Source of the DNA: Alphaproteobacteria bacterium
GTDB taxonomy: Bacteria; Pseudomonadota; Alphaproteobacteria; Rs-D84; CACZYB01
Reading direction: 5' to 3'
NCBI GenBank assembly: GCA_017938435.1
Contig: JAGBBO010000008.1
Span: 1-64,000, forward strand
DNA: 64,000 nt
Under the pieces are notes generated by a model that ran no database searches, was not told the origin of the DNA, and saw only the letters and a program-made list of their open reading frames with translations. The first letter of the stretch is position 1; each line of letters starts with the position of its first letter. The translations under genes were made by a program, and so were the position numbers. Of this stretch, positions 45,553 to 54,667 are shown piece by piece.

Positions 45553-47361
45553 ATGGCAAATATAAAAAATCAAATTGCAAATGTGTATTATGATAAATCA
45601 AGGTATGATATTGCTTCGATTATTGCTCCGTTTAAAAAGGAAATAAAAAAGGTATTTTTACTTTCATTTTTTATTAATCTTTTGACGGTGATGATACCTC
45701 TTTTTGTTATGTTTTTGTTTGATGAAAAATTTAAGTTGTCACTTCAAGGGGATGGCCTTTTGAATTTGATAGTCCTTATTTCTGTTGTTTGTTTTAATTT
45801 TTTGTTTAGGTATGAAAGGGCGTCAGTTATTAACTTTATTTTGCGTTCTATTGATACTAATATTTGTAATGGAATTTTGGAAAAAGTTTTTAAAATTCCA
45901 GCAAAAAAAATGGAAAAGAAAAATGATGCGTTTTGGCATTCTGTATTTTCTGATATTGATGTAATAAGGAATGGGCTTTCTGGTTCTTATATTATCAATT
46001 TATTTGATATTCCATTTGTTCTTTTGTTTATGAGTTTTATTGGAATATTGCTTGGAAAATATTTCTTTGTTATGTTGTTTATTGCGTTATTTTATATAGT
46101 TGTTATTGTTTCAACAGGATACACTTTGGGTATAGTTGATGATAAGGAAAAATTGGCGATAAAGGAACGTGATGAACTTGTTTCAAATACAATTCGTGAT
46201 TTATCATCCCTTAAAAGCCTTTCTCTTTCTGATAAGGTTATGTATATGTGGAAAGATTATCAACGAGGAATTATTGATAATACATACAAGCGTAATTACA
46301 CATTGGATATGTTTTTGGTGATTGCATTTGTTATTTATTGTGTCGGGCTTGTAATTTTTTCACTTATTGGGGAACATTCTTATAATCTTGGGTTTATGAG
46401 TTTAGGGGCTTTGGTTGCGATACTTTTGCTTTTTTCACATAGTTTCTATCTTATAAATAATTTTATAAAATATTTTCCACAATATTTTAAGTTTTCTAAT
46501 TCAACAGAGCGTCTTGCACAGGTTATGGCAGAACAGGTTGATGCAATAAAAACAGAAGTTATTGAAGATATTACTTTGGGTAATATTGAACTTAAAAACT
46601 TTACATTGGAAGATAATAGAAATAATGTAATTTTAAAAGATGTTAATTTTACATTTAAAGATGGGCTTTTGTATGTGGTAAGGGCAAAAAATACATTTGA
46701 GGGTTCTTTGTTCTTGCGTTCACTTTTTGGTGGATACGAAGCATCATCTGGTGAAATATTATTTGATAGATATGATGTGTCAAATCTTAAGACTGATAGT
46801 TTAAAAGATTATATACATTATGCAAGTGAAACAGCTTTTGTTATGGAAGGGACAATCAAGGAAAATTTGACTTGTCTTGTTTCAAAAAATTCGGCTGATA
46901 ACAATTTTGCAGGTTTTATGGATTACAAAGAGGTTTCTAAACTTTTGGGATTTGATGAGATTGTTAAAGGTTTGCCAAATGGTTATAATACTTTGATTGC
47001 ACCAAAAACAGATTTGCTTTCTTTGGAAGAACTTAAACTTTTAAGTATTGTTCGTGTATTCGTAGGTAATCCACGAGTAATTCTTCTTGATCAGCCATTT
47101 TTGGGCTTAAGAAAGAAGTATAAAGAAAATATTATCAAGTTATTGCAAAGTATTGCAAAAGATAAAATTATTATTATTTCAACACAAGAAAAGGAACTTT
47201 CAAAGCGTTTGGTTTTGAATATAGAAGATGAAAAAATTTCGACTTTGACTGTGGAAGCGTTTGAAGATGCGTCAAAGGATTTGCAAAATAAAATTTATGG
47301 GGATGATATGGATCCATCGGAAACACATGCTTTGTTTAGAAGAATTTTTAGGAAAAAGTAA
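45553..47361 (+). CDS. ABC exporter with degenerate nucleotide-binding domain
   Basis: 602 residues. Residues ~1-320 form a six-helix ABC exporter membrane domain like those of type I secretion permease-ATPases (VFLLSFFINLLTVMIPLFVM, ending NSTERLAQVM). Residues ~335-570 align to an ATPase domain (GNIELKNFTL, VSNLKTDSLKDYIHYASE, IKENLT, LPNGYNTLIAPKTDLLSLEE), but the active-site motifs are lost: Walker A is VVRAKNTFEGS (374-384), the signature is LSLEEL (~488), Walker B ends LLDQP (~512) and the H-loop reads STQEK. The frame is intact, so it is kept, perhaps as a non-hydrolysing or structural protein. AAAGGA precedes the ATG. Confidence 0.8.
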   Translation: MANIKNQIANVYYDKSRYDIASIIAPFKKEIKKVFLLSFFINLLTVMIPLFVMFLFDEKFKLSLQGDGLLNLIVLISVVCFNFLFRYERASVINFILRSIDTNICNGILEKVFKIPAKKMEKKNDAFWHSVFSDIDVIRNGLSGSYIINLFDIPFVLLFMSFIGILLGKYFFVMLFIALFYIVVIVSTGYTLGIVDDKEKLAIKERDELVSNTIRDLSSLKSLSLSDKVMYMWKDYQRGIIDNTYKRNYTLDMFLVIAFVIYCVGLVIFSLIGEHSYNLGFMSLGALVAILLLFSHSFYLINNFIKYFPQYFKFSNSTERLAQVMAEQVDAIKTEVIEDITLGNIELKNFTLEDNRNNVILKDVNFTFKDGLLYVVRAKNTFEGSLFLRSLFGGYEASSGEILFDRYDVSNLKTDSLKDYIHYASETAFVMEGTIKENLTCLVSKNSADNNFAGFMDYKEVSKLLGFDEIVKGLPNGYNTLIAPKTDLLSLEELKLLSIVRVFVGNPRVILLDQPFLGLRKKYKENIIKLLQSIAKDKIIIISTQEKELSKRLVLNIEDEKISTLTVEAFEDASKDLQNKIYGDDMDPSETHALFRRIFRKK

Positions 47362-47362
47362 A

Positions 47363-48019
47363 ATGAGAAATAAAAAAGTTTTAGTTGGTGCAAGTATTTT
47401 ATCAGAAGATTTTTTTGATATTCAAAAGACTATTAAAAAATTGAATTCTTCGGATGTGGATTTTATACATTTAGATGTTATGGATGGAGTGTTTGTGCCG
47501 AATATTTCTTTTGGTCCGGCGTTTATTAAAAATATTCGCCCATATACAAAAAAGTTTTTTGATGTGCATTTAATGGTAAAAAATCCGTTGCCATATATTG
47601 AACGATTTGTGGAGGCTGGGGCTGATGCAATTTCTGTGCATATAGAGGCAAAAAATGCTATGAAATCGATAAAACTTATTAAATCATTTGGAAAAAAATG
47701 TTGTATTGTTGTCAATCCTAAAACTGATGCAAAAAAGGTTAAAAAGTTTTTGGATTTTGTTGATGCTGTTATGGTTATGACTGTTGAACCGGGTTTTGGT
47801 GGGCAAAAATTTATGGAAAATCAGCTTGTGAAAATTTCAAAAATTTCTAATTTAATTAAAAAGAGTGGTAGAAAAATTTCATTAGAAGTTGATGGAGGAA
47901 TAAATTTTGAAACAGGAAAACTTGCAGTGCAAAATGGGGTGAATATTTTGGTCGTTGGAAGTTTTTTGTTTAAGCAAAAAAAATTTAATGAGACAATATT
48001 GAAATTAAAATCTTATTAA
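47363..48019 (+). CDS. rpe: Ribulose-phosphate 3-epimerase
   Basis: Interconverts ribulose-5-phosphate and xylulose-5-phosphate. 218 residues of the TIM-barrel family: VGASILSEDFFD, HLDVMDGVFVPNISFG, FDVHLMV, AISVHIEA, MTVEPGFGGQKFM, LEVDGGIN, all canonical, with the metal-binding His and Asp pairs present. The start at 47363 lies one base after the ABC-exporter stop, with GGAAAAAG as ribosome site; coupled translation is likely. Confidence 0.95.
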   Translation: MRNKKVLVGASILSEDFFDIQKTIKKLNSSDVDFIHLDVMDGVFVPNISFGPAFIKNIRPYTKKFFDVHLMVKNPLPYIERFVEAGADAISVHIEAKNAMKSIKLIKSFGKKCCIVVNPKTDAKKVKKFLDFVDAVMVMTVEPGFGGQKFMENQLVKISKISNLIKKSGRKISLEVDGGINFETGKLAVQNGVNILVVGSFLFKQKKFNETILKLKSY

Positions 48020-48079
48020 GTTTCAAACTTGATTTTTATGTGTTTTATATATTACTATTTTTAAAGAAAGGAGCCATAG

Positions 48080-49369
48080 ATGATTTCTGTTATTATACCT
48101 GCGTTTAATGTGGAAAAATATGTTGAAAAGTGTTTGCAATCTGTGGTTTGGCAGACATATAAAGATTTGGAAATTATTTGTATAAATGATGGATCAAATG
48201 ATGAAACACAGCGTATTTTGGAAAAATATGCAAGGCTTGATTCAAGAGTTAAAATATTGATTCAAAAAAATAAAAGTGTTTCTAGTGCACGAAATTTAGG
48301 TCTAAAAAATGCTAAGGCTGAGTATATAGCTTTTGTTGATTCTGATGATATTATTGGAAAAAACTATATGCAAAATCTTTGGGATAATAGGGAAAAGGCT
48401 GATTGTATTCAAGTTAATATGAAAAGATTTAGTGATGAAATTGCTTTGGATAAAAGTGAACTTGAATGGTATAAAAGATTTAATATGGAAAGTTCAACAG
48501 GACTTTATGAAATAACTCCAAGATATATTGTTAAAGTATTTATGTCTTGTTGGGGAAAACTTTTTAAAAAATCTATTATAGATAAGTATAATTTAAAATT
48601 TTATGAGGGGGTTATTCACGAGGATAATGCTTGGACTTATGAATATTTGATTCATTGTAAAAATTTGTATTATATACATGATGAAATTTATCATTATAGG
48701 AAAAGACCGGGATCCCTTACTTATAATATAATGGCAAGCCAAAATAAAAAGATTAGAAAAATTGCAAAACAATCTGTTTATGATATTTTAAAAGTTTATA
48801 TTCATATTGCAAAACATTTTAAAAAATATGGTGCCCTTAGAAAATATAGACGAGCTTTACTTCTTATGATTATGAATAATGAAAATAGACTTCAAACTGC
48901 TTTTAATGCTGGGATAATGGGGCATATTTATATAAGGAAATTTGTTAATCTTTTAAATATTTCATATAAAAAATTTATAAATCTTTTTATAGATAATAAT
49001 TTGATAAAAATATATATTCAAAATGTAAAAAATTCAAAAAAAATTGATGTTGTTTCCTTTTCAAGAAGTCCTGTTATTGAAAAAGATAGGTTTATGCAAA
49101 AGATGGAAAAATTTGGCTTAGTTTCTTTTGTTAGAAATTCAGACTTTAAATTAAAATTAAAATCATCGTATAATGGAGAGGTCTATGTTTGGTTTCATCC
49201 GGTAAGTAAAACAGCTAAATTTAAGGTATTATCAGTAAAGGTAAATGGTGGAATGTTGGATAATGCGGTTAAAAAATTTGATAGTGAAAATCATTATGAA
49301 CTTTATCTTTTTTGCAAAAAAAATGAAGTTGTCGATGTGGAAATTGTTACAAAACAATTAAGAAAATAA
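48080..49369 (+). CDS. Family 2 glycosyltransferase
   Basis: 429 residues. The GT-A catalytic domain (about 1-215) begins MISVIIPAFNVEKYVEKC and has EIICINDGSNDETQ and YIAFVDSDDIIGKNYM, whose SDD supplies the metal-binding DxD. EDNAWTYEYLI contains the usual catalytic ED, and YHYRKRPGSLT follows. Residues ~230-429 are Lys- and aromatic-rich and unassigned. GGAG precedes the ATG. A role in LPS or capsule sugar transfer is plausible but the sugar is unknown. Confidence 0.88.
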   Translation: MISVIIPAFNVEKYVEKCLQSVVWQTYKDLEIICINDGSNDETQRILEKYARLDSRVKILIQKNKSVSSARNLGLKNAKAEYIAFVDSDDIIGKNYMQNLWDNREKADCIQVNMKRFSDEIALDKSELEWYKRFNMESSTGLYEITPRYIVKVFMSCWGKLFKKSIIDKYNLKFYEGVIHEDNAWTYEYLIHCKNLYYIHDEIYHYRKRPGSLTYNIMASQNKKIRKIAKQSVYDILKVYIHIAKHFKKYGALRKYRRALLLMIMNNENRLQTAFNAGIMGHIYIRKFVNLLNISYKKFINLFIDNNLIKIYIQNVKNSKKIDVVSFSRSPVIEKDRFMQKMEKFGLVSFVRNSDFKLKLKSSYNGEVYVWFHPVSKTAKFKVLSVKVNGGMLDNAVKKFDSENHYELYLFCKKNEVVDVEIVTKQLRK

Positions 49370-49373
49370 TACC

Positions 49374-49402
49374 TTGAAAAAATATTCTGCTTCTTTTATA
49401 AT
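49374..49402 (+). promoter_or_regulatory. Promoter for trxB
   Basis: TTGAAA (49374-49379), 17-bp spacer, perfect TATAAT (49397-49402), 30 bp before the ATG. Confidence 0.75.
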
Positions 49403-49432
49403 GCAAATAACATTTATTAAAAGGAGATAAAA

Positions 49433-50365
49433 ATGAACAGACATCACGAAGTTGTTATAATTGGTTCTGGCCCTGCTGGATATTCTGCTGGAATTTATGC
49501 TGCAAGAAATGGAAATAAACCTCTTATTATTACAGGTATGGAATTTGGTGGACAGATTACAAAATCTTTTGATTTAGAAAATTATCCTGGATTTACAGAA
49601 AAAATTGATGGTTTGTATCTTACTGAACAGATGAGAAAACAGGCTGAAATTTTTGGTGCTGAAATCCTTGCTGATACAGTGGTTGAAGCCGATTTGAAAA
49701 ATCGTCCATTTACTCTTAAGACAGAAAATGGAGATGTTGTGACTGCTGATGCTGTGATTATTGCGACAGGTGCATCATGTAGGACTCTTGGGCTCTCAAA
49801 TGAAAAGGCATTGACTGGGCATGGTGTTTCATACTGTGCAACTTGTGATGGTTTCTTTTTCCGTGATAAGGAAGTTTTTGTTGTTGGTGGTGGAAATACT
49901 GCTGTGTATGAAGCATTACATCTTTCAACCGTTTGTAAAAAAGTTACTGTTATTCATAGAAGGGATCATTTTACTGCTGAAAACATAAATCAAAAACATT
50001 TCTTTGATATGTCAAATTGTTCAGTTATTTGGAATTCTACTTTGGAAGAAATTGTTGAAAAAGATGGTAAAGTTTCTGCTGTGAAGGTTAAAAATGTGCA
50101 AACCGGTGATGTAACAGAATATGCAACAGAAGGAGTGTTTATTGCTATTGGTAATAAACCAAATACTGATATTTTTGCTGGGCAAATAAAACTTGATGAT
50201 GCAGGGTATATTCAAACAAAACCAAATCTTTGTGCAACAGAGGTTGAAGGTGTGTTTGCTGCTGGTGATGTGAAAAATCCTCATTTTAAACAAGTAGTAA
50301 TTGCTGCGGCAAGTGGTGCACAGGCTGCGATGGAAGCAACAGAGTATTTACTTTCTAATAAATAG
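49433..50365 (+). CDS. trxB: Thioredoxin-disulfide reductase
   Basis: 310 residues. FAD site IIGSGPAGYSAGIYAAR, redox motif CATCDGFFF, NADPH site VVGGGNTAVYEALHLS with HRR (VIHRRDHF) for the 2'-phosphate, and C-terminal FAD motif GVFAAGDVKNPHFKQVVIAAASG. Keeps thioredoxin reduced, and could feed ribonucleotide reductase. AAAGGAG precedes the ATG. Followed 12 bp later by prmC. Confidence 0.97.
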   Translation: MNRHHEVVIIGSGPAGYSAGIYAARNGNKPLIITGMEFGGQITKSFDLENYPGFTEKIDGLYLTEQMRKQAEIFGAEILADTVVEADLKNRPFTLKTENGDVVTADAVIIATGASCRTLGLSNEKALTGHGVSYCATCDGFFFRDKEVFVVGGGNTAVYEALHLSTVCKKVTVIHRRDHFTAENINQKHFFDMSNCSVIWNSTLEEIVEKDGKVSAVKVKNVQTGDVTEYATEGVFIAIGNKPNTDIFAGQIKLDDAGYIQTKPNLCATEVEGVFAAGDVKNPHFKQVVIAAASGAQAAMEATEYLLSNK

Positions 50366-50377
50366 GAACATCTACTT

Positions 50378-51307
50378 GTGGAAATATTGAAGTATTTGTG
50401 TCATCATATTTTTATGATAGACATTTGTAAGGCACATAGTTTGGAAGAAACTTTGAAAACTGGTAAATCTTTTTTGAAAGAAGCTGGGGTTGAAAGTTTT
50501 GATTTAGATGCAAAAGTTTTGCTTTCGTATGTTTTGGGTATGGAAAGTTATGAGTTGGTTGCAAATCCAAATATTGAAATCCCATTAAAATTTTGCCATC
50601 AGTATATGAAACTTTTAAAAAGAAGAGGGGCTTTTGAACCTATTGCACAAATTACTAAATCAAAGGAATTTTGGGCTTTACCTTTTAAAATTTCAAAAAA
50701 AACTCTTATTCCTAGGCCTGATAGTGAAACTATGATTGAGGCGGTAAAGTCGGAGTTTAAGGATAAAAATTTTTCATATAAAATTTTGGATATGGGAACC
50801 GGAAGTGGATGTTTGCTTTTAAGTTTGATGTCGGAATTTAAACAGGCGTTTGGAATTGGTATTGATATTCAATCTGGTGCTGTAAAGGTGGCAAAGGAAA
50901 ATGCAAAGATTTTATCGCTTGATAACAGGGCTGTGATTTTGAAACAAAATTGGCATAAAAAAAAGCCAAGTAAAAAAATTACTAAACATAAATTTCATAT
51001 AATAATTTCTAATCCTCCGTATATAACTTCACAAGATATGAAATCTTTGGCAAAAGATGTAAAAAACTATGAACCAAAGAAGGCTTTGTGGGGTGGTCGT
51101 GATGGACTTGATGAATATAGATCTTTGTCACAGGCTATTTATGATTGGGAAATTTTAGAAGATGGAGGCAGAATTTTTCTTGAACTTGGAAGGGGGCAAG
51201 AAAATGATGTTAAGCAAATTTTTGAGGCATTTGGTTTTAACTTTGAAAAATATTTTAAGGATTTAAGTGGTATAATTAGGGTTATTGAATTTTCAAAGAA
51301 AAAGTAA
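50378..51307 (+). CDS. prmC: Peptide chain release factor N5-glutamine methyltransferase
   Basis: Methylates the GGQ glutamine of RF1/RF2. 309 residues from a GTG at 50378 (AGGAA 9 bp upstream); an internal ATG at 50414 has no ribosome site, so GTG is preferred. PrmC signs: N-terminal helical domain, KEFWALPFKISKKTLIPRPDSE, SAM motif LDMGTGSGCLLLSL, IISNPPYI (active site), and the LGRGQENDVKQIF end. 12 bp after trxB, so probably in the same transcript. Confidence 0.92.
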   Translation: MEILKYLCHHIFMIDICKAHSLEETLKTGKSFLKEAGVESFDLDAKVLLSYVLGMESYELVANPNIEIPLKFCHQYMKLLKRRGAFEPIAQITKSKEFWALPFKISKKTLIPRPDSETMIEAVKSEFKDKNFSYKILDMGTGSGCLLLSLMSEFKQAFGIGIDIQSGAVKVAKENAKILSLDNRAVILKQNWHKKKPSKKITKHKFHIIISNPPYITSQDMKSLAKDVKNYEPKKALWGGRDGLDEYRSLSQAIYDWEILEDGGRIFLELGRGQENDVKQIFEAFGFNFEKYFKDLSGIIRVIEFSKKK

Positions 51308-51317
51308 AATTATTGTT

Positions 51318-51346
51318 TTGACTTGTTTTGTAGTTTTTGCTATCCT
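51318..51346 (+). promoter_or_regulatory. Promoter for the metal-exporter-like permease
   Basis: TTGACT (51318-51323), 17-bp spacer, TATCCT (51341-51346), 26 bp before the ATG at 51373. Confidence 0.6.
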
Positions 51347-51372
51347 ATATTTATATTCTTAGGAGGTTTTCT

Positions 51373-52221
51373 ATGGTTAATATTTGGGATATAGTTACAG
51401 ATAGTTTTTTTGATACATTAAATCTTGTTCCGTTTTTATTTATTGCATATTTGATTTTAGAGTTTATTGAGCATACTTCACAAAAAAATATGGTGAACAT
51501 TATTAAAAAATCAAACAAGTATGGACCTTTGTTTGGTGCAATTTGTGGACTTTTCCCTCATTGTGGGTTTAGTGCTGTTGCATCAAGTTTTTATTCGACA
51601 AGGGTTATTACGATTGGAACTTTGTTTGCGGTGTTCATTGCTACATCGGATGAAATGGTTCCGATATTTTTATCAAAAGGTATTTCATTAGAGTTTATTT
51701 TCGAGTTGCTTAGTATAAAATTTATTTGTGCACTTGTTGTTGGTTTTGTGCTTGATTTTATTTTTAAAAAGAAAAAGCAAAATATTAAGATTAAAGAATT
51801 TTGTGATTGTTCACATTGTCATTGTGGGGAAAATATTTTGTATTCTGCATTTGAACATACGGTAAAAATAATATTTTTAATTTTTATAGTAAGTTTTATT
51901 TTTGGAAGTTTGGTTGAAGGTATTGGTGAAGAAAAAATCAGTATGCTTCTTTCCGATCATTTTATATTTTCAAAATTTATTGTGACAGGAATTGGACTTA
52001 TTCCGAATTGTGCCGCATCAGTGATTTTATCGAAACTTTATCTTAATGGAGCGATAAGTGTTTCATCACTTTTATCCGGACTTTTGGTCGGTGCAGGTGT
52101 TGGTTTGGTTGTCCTTTTCAAGATGAATAAAGATATGAAAGAAAATCTTAAAATCCTTGGTATGCTTTATGCAATAGGTGTGATTTTAGGATTTATTTTA
52201 GAGTTGATTTTACATTCTTAA
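51373..52221 (+). CDS. Putative heavy-metal/manganese exporter-like permease (ArsP_2/PF11449-like)
   Basis: 282 residues, about eight to ten membrane helices. LFPHCGFSAVASSFYSTRVI and GLIPNCAASVILSKLYL, in the two halves, are the repeated signature of this putative metal exporter family. A cytoplasmic loop has EFCDCSHCHCGEN, a Cys/His cluster that could bind metal ions. The start at 51373 has AGGAGG upstream. Family knowledge suggests Mn or other metal ion export; the metal is not determined. Its terminator lies inside the convergent xseA gene, whose end it overlaps by 4 bp. Confidence 0.78.
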   Translation: MVNIWDIVTDSFFDTLNLVPFLFIAYLILEFIEHTSQKNMVNIIKKSNKYGPLFGAICGLFPHCGFSAVASSFYSTRVITIGTLFAVFIATSDEMVPIFLSKGISLEFIFELLSIKFICALVVGFVLDFIFKKKKQNIKIKEFCDCSHCHCGENILYSAFEHTVKIIFLIFIVSFIFGSLVEGIGEEKISMLLSDHFIFSKFIVTGIGLIPNCAASVILSKLYLNGAISVSSLLSGLLVGAGVGLVVLFKMNKDMKENLKILGMLYAIGVILGFILELILHS

Positions 52222-53564
52222 AACAAGTCGCCCTGCAAATTTTGTGGGGCTTCTTTTTTATTCTTTTTATGTTTTTGTTGAGGTTGGGAGGTTGTGAAAA
52301 TATCAACCTTGCCGTTTGCAAATTCAATAGTTGCAGTAGAAAGTTTTTGTAAATCATCCTTGCTACTTATTGTTTCATTACCATTCCAAACAATAGAATA
52401 TCCTCGTTTAAGGACATTTTTAAAAGAATAACTTTCAAGCATTTTTGATGCAAAATTAACCTTGTCAGACAAAGAATTTAATTTTGAAGATATAAGCAAA
52501 TCAAGTTTCGAACTTTTATCGTCAAGTCGTTGTATTGCATCACCAATATATTGGGTTGGGTTCTTTATTGCAGAGGCAAGACTTTTGATTTTAAGTCCAA
52601 ATGTTTCAAACATACGGAAAATCGTGTTGGTTAAAAAGTTTTCTTTTTCCTTAATATTCCTTATTAAATCAGAACGAACAGGCACAGCCTTTTCTGCGGC
52701 ACCAGTTGGTGTTGGGGCGCGTAAATCAGAAACATAATCAATCAATGTTGTATCAGTTTCATGTCCGACTGCGGATATAACAGGAATAGTTGATGCAAAA
52801 ACGGCACGGACGACATTTTCTTCGTTGAATGGCATAAGGTCTTGGACACTTCCACCACCGCGTGCAACAATTATTACATCAGGTCGGTTTTGACCTTGGA
52901 TTTTGTTAAAATTATTTATAGCTTCGGTTATTTGAATATCAGCACCTTCTCCCTGAACAGCCACAGGATAAACAATAATTCGTGTTGGGCAACGGTCGGT
53001 TATTCGATGGATAATATCTTGGATAACAGCACCGGTTGGAGATGTCACAACACCGATTGTGCGAGGGAAAAGTGGAATAGGCTTTTTGTATTTTTCATCA
53101 AATAAACCTTCGGCAGCAAGTTTTTGTTTTCTTTCCTCGATAAGTTTTAAAAGTGCCCCAATACCGGCGACTTCGACACTTTCGACGGTAATTTGATATG
53201 ATGAACGACCAGTGTAGGCAGTTATTTTTCCACCTATTACGACCTCTAAACCTTCTTCTAATTTTACATCAATTTTGGTCCATTTCCAAAGGACGCAATT
53301 TAAAATATAATCTTTGCCACCATAGTTTTCCTTTAAATCAAAATAGTATGTGCCGGAGGAATGGCGTTTTAAACCTTGGATTTCACCTTTTATTTTTATT
53401 TTTTTAAAAGCACCTTCTAAAATTTCCTTTAGCACCATAGAAAATTCAGCAACGCTGAAAACTTTTTCAACTTGTGGTGTTTGTGGTATTTCAGAGGGGC
53501 CCAAAGTGTTTGTTTTTGGAGCTTCGGAAACTTCGGAAATTATGTCATCAAAAAAATCACTCAT
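52218..53564 (-). CDS. xseA: Exodeoxyribonuclease VII large subunit
   Basis: 448 residues. N-terminal OB fold (about 30-130, FSVAEFSMVLKEILEGAFKKIKIKGEI), then the catalytic domain with PLFPRTIGVVTSPTGAVIQDI, DVIIVARGGGSVQDLMPFNEENVVRAV, and ISAVGHETDTTLIDYVSDLRAPTPTGAAE, and a coiled C-terminal region that binds XseB. GGAGG precedes the ATG. Its start overlaps the tsaD stop by 8 bp. The 3' end holds the hairpin of the convergent permease terminator. xseB is not in the window. Confidence 0.95.
   Translation of the reverse strand: MSDFFDDIISEVSEAPKTNTLGPSEIPQTPQVEKVFSVAEFSMVLKEILEGAFKKIKIKGEIQGLKRHSSGTYYFDLKENYGGKDYILNCVLWKWTKIDVKLEEGLEVVIGGKITAYTGRSSYQITVESVEVAGIGALLKLIEERKQKLAAEGLFDEKYKKPIPLFPRTIGVVTSPTGAVIQDIIHRITDRCPTRIIVYPVAVQGEGADIQITEAINNFNKIQGQNRPDVIIVARGGGSVQDLMPFNEENVVRAVFASTIPVISAVGHETDTTLIDYVSDLRAPTPTGAAEKAVPVRSDLIRNIKEKENFLTNTIFRMFETFGLKIKSLASAIKNPTQYIGDAIQRLDDKSSKLDLLISSKLNSLSDKVNFASKMLESYSFKNVLKRGYSIVWNGNETISSKDDLQKLSTATIEFANGKVDIFTTSQPQQKHKKNKKEAPQNLQGDLF
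52230..52259 (+). terminator. Intrinsic terminator for the permease, inside xseA
   Basis: GCCCTGCA / TGTGGGGC stem (two G-U pairs), AATTT loop, then TTCTTTTTT; it sits within the 3' coding end of xseA on the other strand. Confidence 0.65.
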
Positions 53565-54585
53565 TCTTTAATTCCTCCAATGGCCAACGAGGGCGAGGCA
53601 TTACTGAAAAACTAGAAGTTTTACCTTTTAAATAATTTTGTTCGCCAGCAAATGCAATCATAACACCATTATCCGAGCAATATTTTGGTTCGGCAACAAT
53701 AAGTTTCATTCCATTTGATGTTGCAATTTTATCAAGGACATTTCTGATTGCTGAATTACGGGCAACACCACCACTTGTGACAATATGTTTTATACCAAGA
53801 TTTTTTATTTTTTTTACGGCAAGTTTCATTTTCTTTTCAATTATATCACAAATTGCACTTTGAAAACTTGCACAAATATCAGCCTTTGTTTCATCATCGA
53901 TATTTTCGCCAAATTTTTCGATTGTTGTTCGAACAGCAGTTTTAAGTCCTGAAAATGAAAAATTTAAATCTTTTGAATAAATCATTGGACGAGGAAAATC
54001 AAATGCTTTTGGATTTCCGTGTTTTGCAAATTCCTCAATATCCTTTCCTCCCATATATTCCCAACCAAGCATTTTTGCAGTTTTATCGAAGCATTCTCCA
54101 CAGGCATCATCAATCGTGGAACCAAGAAGTTCATAATTACCAACATCCTTTACAATTAAAATTTGAGTATGTCCACCACTGGCAAGTAAAAGTAAATATG
54201 GAAATTTTAATTCTGGATTAAAAAACATTGGCATAAGAGAGTGTGCCTCCAGATGATTAACACCCACGAATGGTTTATTAAGTGCAAATGCTAATGATTT
54301 TGCCATATTTGCACCAACAATTAAACCTCCAATCAATCCAGGTCCGATACCAGCAGAAAATACATCAATGTCGCTTGCTTTGATTTTTGCATCGACTAAT
54401 GCTTGTTTTAAAAGAACATCCATATATTCAAGATGAGCCCGAGATGCAATTTCTGGAACAACACCACCGTAAATACTATGCTCCTTATATTGAGTAATAA
54501 GTTGGTGGGCAAGTATTTCGTGCTTGTCATTTATTATTGCGATTGCTGTTTCATCACAGCTACTTTCTATACCAAGTGTTATCAT
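53557..54585 (-). CDS. tsaD: tRNA N6-threonylcarbamoyladenosine transferase subunit TsaD
   Basis: 342 residues. LGIESSCDETAIAI, GVVPEIASRAHLE, the metal ligands in VGVNHLEAHSLM, LLASGGHTQIL, STIDDACGECFDKTAKML, VTSGGVARNS and CSDNGVMIAFAG are all standard. Works with TsaB/TsaE to make t6A37 in ANN-decoding tRNAs. The ribosome site before the ATG is weak. Its stop overlaps xseA by 8 bp. Confidence 0.97.
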   Translation of the reverse strand: MITLGIESSCDETAIAIINDKHEILAHQLITQYKEHSIYGGVVPEIASRAHLEYMDVLLKQALVDAKIKASDIDVFSAGIGPGLIGGLIVGANMAKSLAFALNKPFVGVNHLEAHSLMPMFFNPELKFPYLLLLASGGHTQILIVKDVGNYELLGSTIDDACGECFDKTAKMLGWEYMGGKDIEEFAKHGNPKAFDFPRPMIYSKDLNFSFSGLKTAVRTTIEKFGENIDDETKADICASFQSAICDIIEKKMKLAVKKIKNLGIKHIVTSGGVARNSAIRNVLDKIATSNGMKLIVAEPKYCSDNGVMIAFAGEQNYLKGKTSSFSVMPRPRWPLEELKNE

Positions 54586-54667
54586 CTTTTTTATTTGCTT
54601 TTTACTAAATTGCTTTTATACTGTTATTATAGAAAGTTTTTTAAATTTTTAAAGGAGAAAGTGAAAA

